Of a stretch of 64,000 nt of DNA, positions 61,837 through 64,000 are shown piece after piece; within the stretch, counting starts at the first letter, position 1; every line of letters begins with the position of its first letter. Made by a program: the position numbers and the translations under genes. Under the pieces are notes generated by a model, which saw only the letters and a list, made by a program, of their open reading frames with translations, made no database searches and was not told the origin of the DNA. Origin of the DNA: Enteractinococcus coprophilus (GTDB lineage Bacteria; Actinomycetota; Actinomycetes; Actinomycetales; Micrococcaceae); assembly GCF_006716305.1 (NCBI RefSeq), contig NZ_VFOU01000001.1, positions 682,001 to 746,000 of the forward strand. The letters are read 5' to 3'.

Positions 61837-62640
61837 CTAGATTTCGTCGGGGCTGTCGCGAATGAATGCTCCCAGGAGCGTCTCGAGCGGGATATGTGCC
61901 GTGGCTTCTTCAATACGTTTCGAGGTGCCGTATAAGACCGGTAGATGGCGCGGCAGTTCACCCGCCACGTCGCTGGAGACAACGATGCCGATGGCACATC
62001 CGAGGCGACCCGTGTGATACACCGGCACAGCGATAGAGCTTGCGCCTACGCGCACTTCGTCGAAGGTTGTGGCGTACCCGTTTTGACGGATCGTTTCCAG
62101 CTCGGTCGCTAGGAGTTGGGGATTAGTCTTGGTGCGGGTAGTGAATGCTTCCATGTCGCGCCTGAGATACGCTTCAGCAACCCACGGCTCAGAGAATGCA
62201 AGAATAACCTTTCCTACCGCAGTGGCATGGAGCGGTAACTTGCCGCCAACTCGCGAAGCACGAGGTACACGCCGCGGACCGTAGACTCGATCAATGTACA
62301 GACACGAGGCGCCGTCCCGGATGGCAAGCTGGCTGGTATGACCCGTCAAGGAGTACATGTCTTGCACAAAAGGGCGCGCCGTGTCGCGGAGCTGGCGGCC
62401 AGTATTTTGGGCAATACTCCAAAGTTTCAGACCCAACTGGATTTTCCCGTGGGGCCCGCGCGCCAACATGCCTTCATCGATGAGCTCACCGACCAGACGG
62501 TGAGCGGTAGAAAGCGGGAGATCCGCCTGTCCGGCAATTTCCGTAAGGCTCATAGAACCGCGCGAATGCTCGAAGGCCGATAGTATCGCTAAGACTTTTG
62601 AAGTGACGCTACGCCCACGCTGCGTTGATCCACCCGCCAT
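61837..62640 (-). CDS. IclR-family transcriptional regulator
   Basis: A 267-residue regulator from ATG 62640, which has GGAGGGA just upstream. The winged HTH is SLTEIAGQADLPLSTAHRLV followed by GELIDEG. The C-terminal IclR effector domain includes RRVPRASRVGGKLPLHATAV and GKVILAFSEP, then GYATTFDEVRVGASSIAVPV. It is convergent with the hydroxy-acid operon and transcribed away from the acetoacetyl-CoA synthetase. IclR proteins usually control catabolic genes for acids or aromatics. Its target here is unknown, but a copy of its 3' end next to the P450 fragment suggests that it once preceded the P450 operon. Confidence 0.92.
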   Translation of the reverse strand: MAGGSTQRGRSVTSKVLAILSAFEHSRGSMSLTEIAGQADLPLSTAHRLVGELIDEGMLARGPHGKIQLGLKLWSIAQNTGRQLRDTARPFVQDMYSLTGHTSQLAIRDGASCLYIDRVYGPRRVPRASRVGGKLPLHATAVGKVILAFSEPWVAEAYLRRDMEAFTTRTKTNPQLLATELETIRQNGYATTFDEVRVGASSIAVPVYHTGRLGCAIGIVVSSDVAGELPRHLPVLYGTSKRIEEATAHIPLETLLGAFIRDSPDEI

Positions 62641-62855
62641 GTATCCCTCCAGTTCATTGCTGTGGCTTGCTGCCAGTGAGTGTAGTGCTGTTCTTTTGAC
62701 TCGGGTTCGACGACAGTGAGGAAAAACCGCATAGTTGCCACTGATAAAGATATAAGTGCGGGCATAATATGACCCCGGCACGTGTTAGGACTGTATGTAG
62801 TTCCACGGGTGGAGGTCGGGAACGTGACTCTAAAGATGCTCGTCTATGCATCTAT

Positions 62856-62993
62856 GAGTGCCGTCGTTTTCAGTAGGCTCTGAAGTGTTTCAGATCAGCC
62901 TGGACCAGGGTAATGCTAGTGGTCGGAACACCCGGTTCGAGTGGCATCGCGCAGCAGGGCCTCCTCTACGCCGTGGGCTTCTGGGAGCTTTTA
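62856..62993 (-). pseudogene. Internally deleted copy of the HD-domain gene
   Basis: The stretch from 62856 (ending CGTTTTCAGTAGG and GTTTCAGATCAGC) matches the 3' end of the intact HD gene at 53400-53455. The stretch 62941-62985 (CATCGCGCAGCAGGGC, GTGGGCTTCTGG) matches its SIEDALMRDAD-coding region near 53593-53640. The roughly 130 bp between are missing or replaced, so this is a dead second copy. It lies between the IclR regulator and the acetoacetyl-CoA synthetase. Confidence 0.7.
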
Positions 62994-63188
62994 TCCTGCA
63001 CAGTGATCGATGGGCAGCGACACCCTTACATGAAGTTATGCTATTTCGAAGTTATCTTTCTATGATAGTGATGTTCTCTAAGGGTTACCTTGAGCTTTGA
63101 CTAATCATGTCAGTCAGACGGGAAGTTGGTCACTGTAGTTCCGTTGCGTAGAGGTGGCATCTCCTATGAGGAGGATTCACGACGAAAT

Positions 63189-64000
63189 CTATGTGTATCG
63201 GCTACGAATCTCTTGCGCATGATCGACAAACCATTGCAACGCATCAGGATTGCTTACGCTACCAATGTTTAGGGATTTCTTGAGATCCATGCCTAAATAC
63301 AGGCGCTTGATGGGAACCTCAAGCCGCTTATTTGTATGGGAAACAGGTATCTCGGGAACGTGGATGATTTCATCGGGTACATGCCGAGGAGTAGCTTTAC
63401 GCCGGATCTGATTATTGATTTTATCACTGAGTTCCGGGGTTAGTTTGTGCTCTGGGAAGAGCTGAACGAATAGCGGCATATAGTACTGGCCATCGGAAAA
63501 CTCAACGCCAAGCACCAGCGACTGTTGAATTTCAGGAATTTCCTCGATGGCAGCGTAAATATCGGCTGTTCCTAGTCGCACGCCTTGGCGATTGAGTGTC
63601 GCATCAGATCGGCCTTGGACGATGAACGTCCCACGGGAAGTTTCGGTAACCCAATCCCCGTGACGCCAAATCCCGGGGTAGGTATCGAAATAGGCGCCGT
63701 GCATGCGTTGTCCCTCTGGGTCATTCCAAAAGTAAATGGGCATGGATGGCATGGGGGCGGTAACAACGAGTTCACCTAATTGGTCATAGACTCGGTTGCC
63801 TGATTCGTCCCAAACTTCAGCGGCGACACCTAAACAGGCCCCTTGGATTTCTCCGATATAGACGGCGTCGAGGGGATTGGACCCGATAAGTCCGGAACAG
63901 ATATCTGTTCCTCCAGAGTCCGAGCCAAGGTGGACATCAGCTTTGATAGCATCATGGACCCAACGCCAGGTTGATGGTGCGAGGGGAGATCCTGTTGACA
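63189..64000 (-). CDS. Acetoacetyl-CoA synthetase, 3' part only
   Basis: An acyl-adenylate-forming ligase activating acetoacetate to acetoacetyl-CoA. The reading frame is open to the right edge and continues beyond it, and only the C-terminal 270 residues are seen. STGSPLAPSTWRWVHDAIKA is followed by SDSGGTDICSGLIGSNPL, typical of AACS, and by GEIQGACLGVAAEVWDESGN. The C-terminal domain includes GDWVTETSRGTFIVQGRSDA with TLNRQGVRLGTADIY (the hinge and A8 motif), and NKRLEVPIKRL contains the catalytic lysine near the end (GKxxE-like context). It is probably part of a ketone-body or 3-oxo-acid catabolic unit. Nothing lies between its stop and the HD relic. Confidence 0.88.
   Translation of the reverse strand, partial: STGSPLAPSTWRWVHDAIKADVHLGSDSGGTDICSGLIGSNPLDAVYIGEIQGACLGVAAEVWDESGNRVYDQLGELVVTAPMPSMPIYFWNDPEGQRMHGAYFDTYPGIWRHGDWVTETSRGTFIVQGRSDATLNRQGVRLGTADIYAAIEEIPEIQQSLVLGVEFSDGQYYMPLFVQLFPEHKLTPELSDKINNQIRRKATPRHVPDEIIHVPEIPVSHTNKRLEVPIKRLYLGMDLKKSLNIGSVSNPDALQWFVDHAQEIRSRYT

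Overview
The window is chromosomal DNA from a high-GC Gram-positive bacterium. It carries the replication-origin block in a typical actinobacterial order: trxB-trxA, parB, parA, rsmG, jag, yidC, yidD, rnpA, rpmH, dnaA, oriC, dnaN, recF, dciA (DUF721), gyrB, gyrA, a DUF3566 protein, tRNA-Ile, a DLW-39-type peptide and tRNA-Ala. This order, the DLW-39 peptide and the separate MurJ companion protein point to Actinomycetota, probably Micrococcales/Micrococcaceae-like. The genus is inference only.

Left arm (1-16400): an MHS-family transporter cut by the window edge, a DUF1801 protein, the membrane half of a multicopper-oxidase-type fusion protein, an unrecognised 383-residue protein, a BrnT toxin relic, a DszC/SfnB-like flavin monooxygenase, formate-tetrahydrofolate ligase, a DedA-like protein, CCA-adding enzyme, a NUDIX protein, MurJ with a degenerate pseudokinase companion, and the thioredoxin pair.

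Origin region (16400-36640): parA and parB, usually adjacent, are separated by about 3.4 kb without a credible gene. That gap holds six perfect 14-bp parS cores, four of them embedded in longer palindromes, so it looks like a dedicated centromere. DnaA boxes lie both upstream of dnaA and in the dnaA-dnaN gap. The core replication genes look intact.

Accessory island (about 36641-51890): it starts at tRNA-Ala, whose 3' end is repeated 480 bp downstream. It contains a large NACHT-type STAND ATPase, a decayed hsdM, a four-gene operon (HTH regulator, UvrD helicase fused to an Fe-S nuclease, type III Mod, type III Res) with a decayed gene upstream, a small phage-like zinc-finger/HTH protein, an unrecognised cytosolic-plus-membrane gene pair, and a decayed phage lysis module. 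It reads as a defence island with high turnover.

Right arm (51898-64000): a rearranged catabolic region. Aldehyde dehydrogenase and an HD-domain gene are followed upstream on the same strand by the C-terminal end of a ferredoxin reductase and, 3.4 kb further, the N-terminal end of a cytochrome P450. This suggests a P450 operon whose middle was replaced by a segment carrying a membrane protein and a lipoprotein. Next come an LldR-like regulator, an MHS transporter and an FMN alpha-hydroxy-acid dehydrogenase (a likely lactate-type operon with a recognisable operator), an IclR regulator, a relic of the HD gene, and the 3' part of an acetoacetyl-CoA synthetase that runs off the window.
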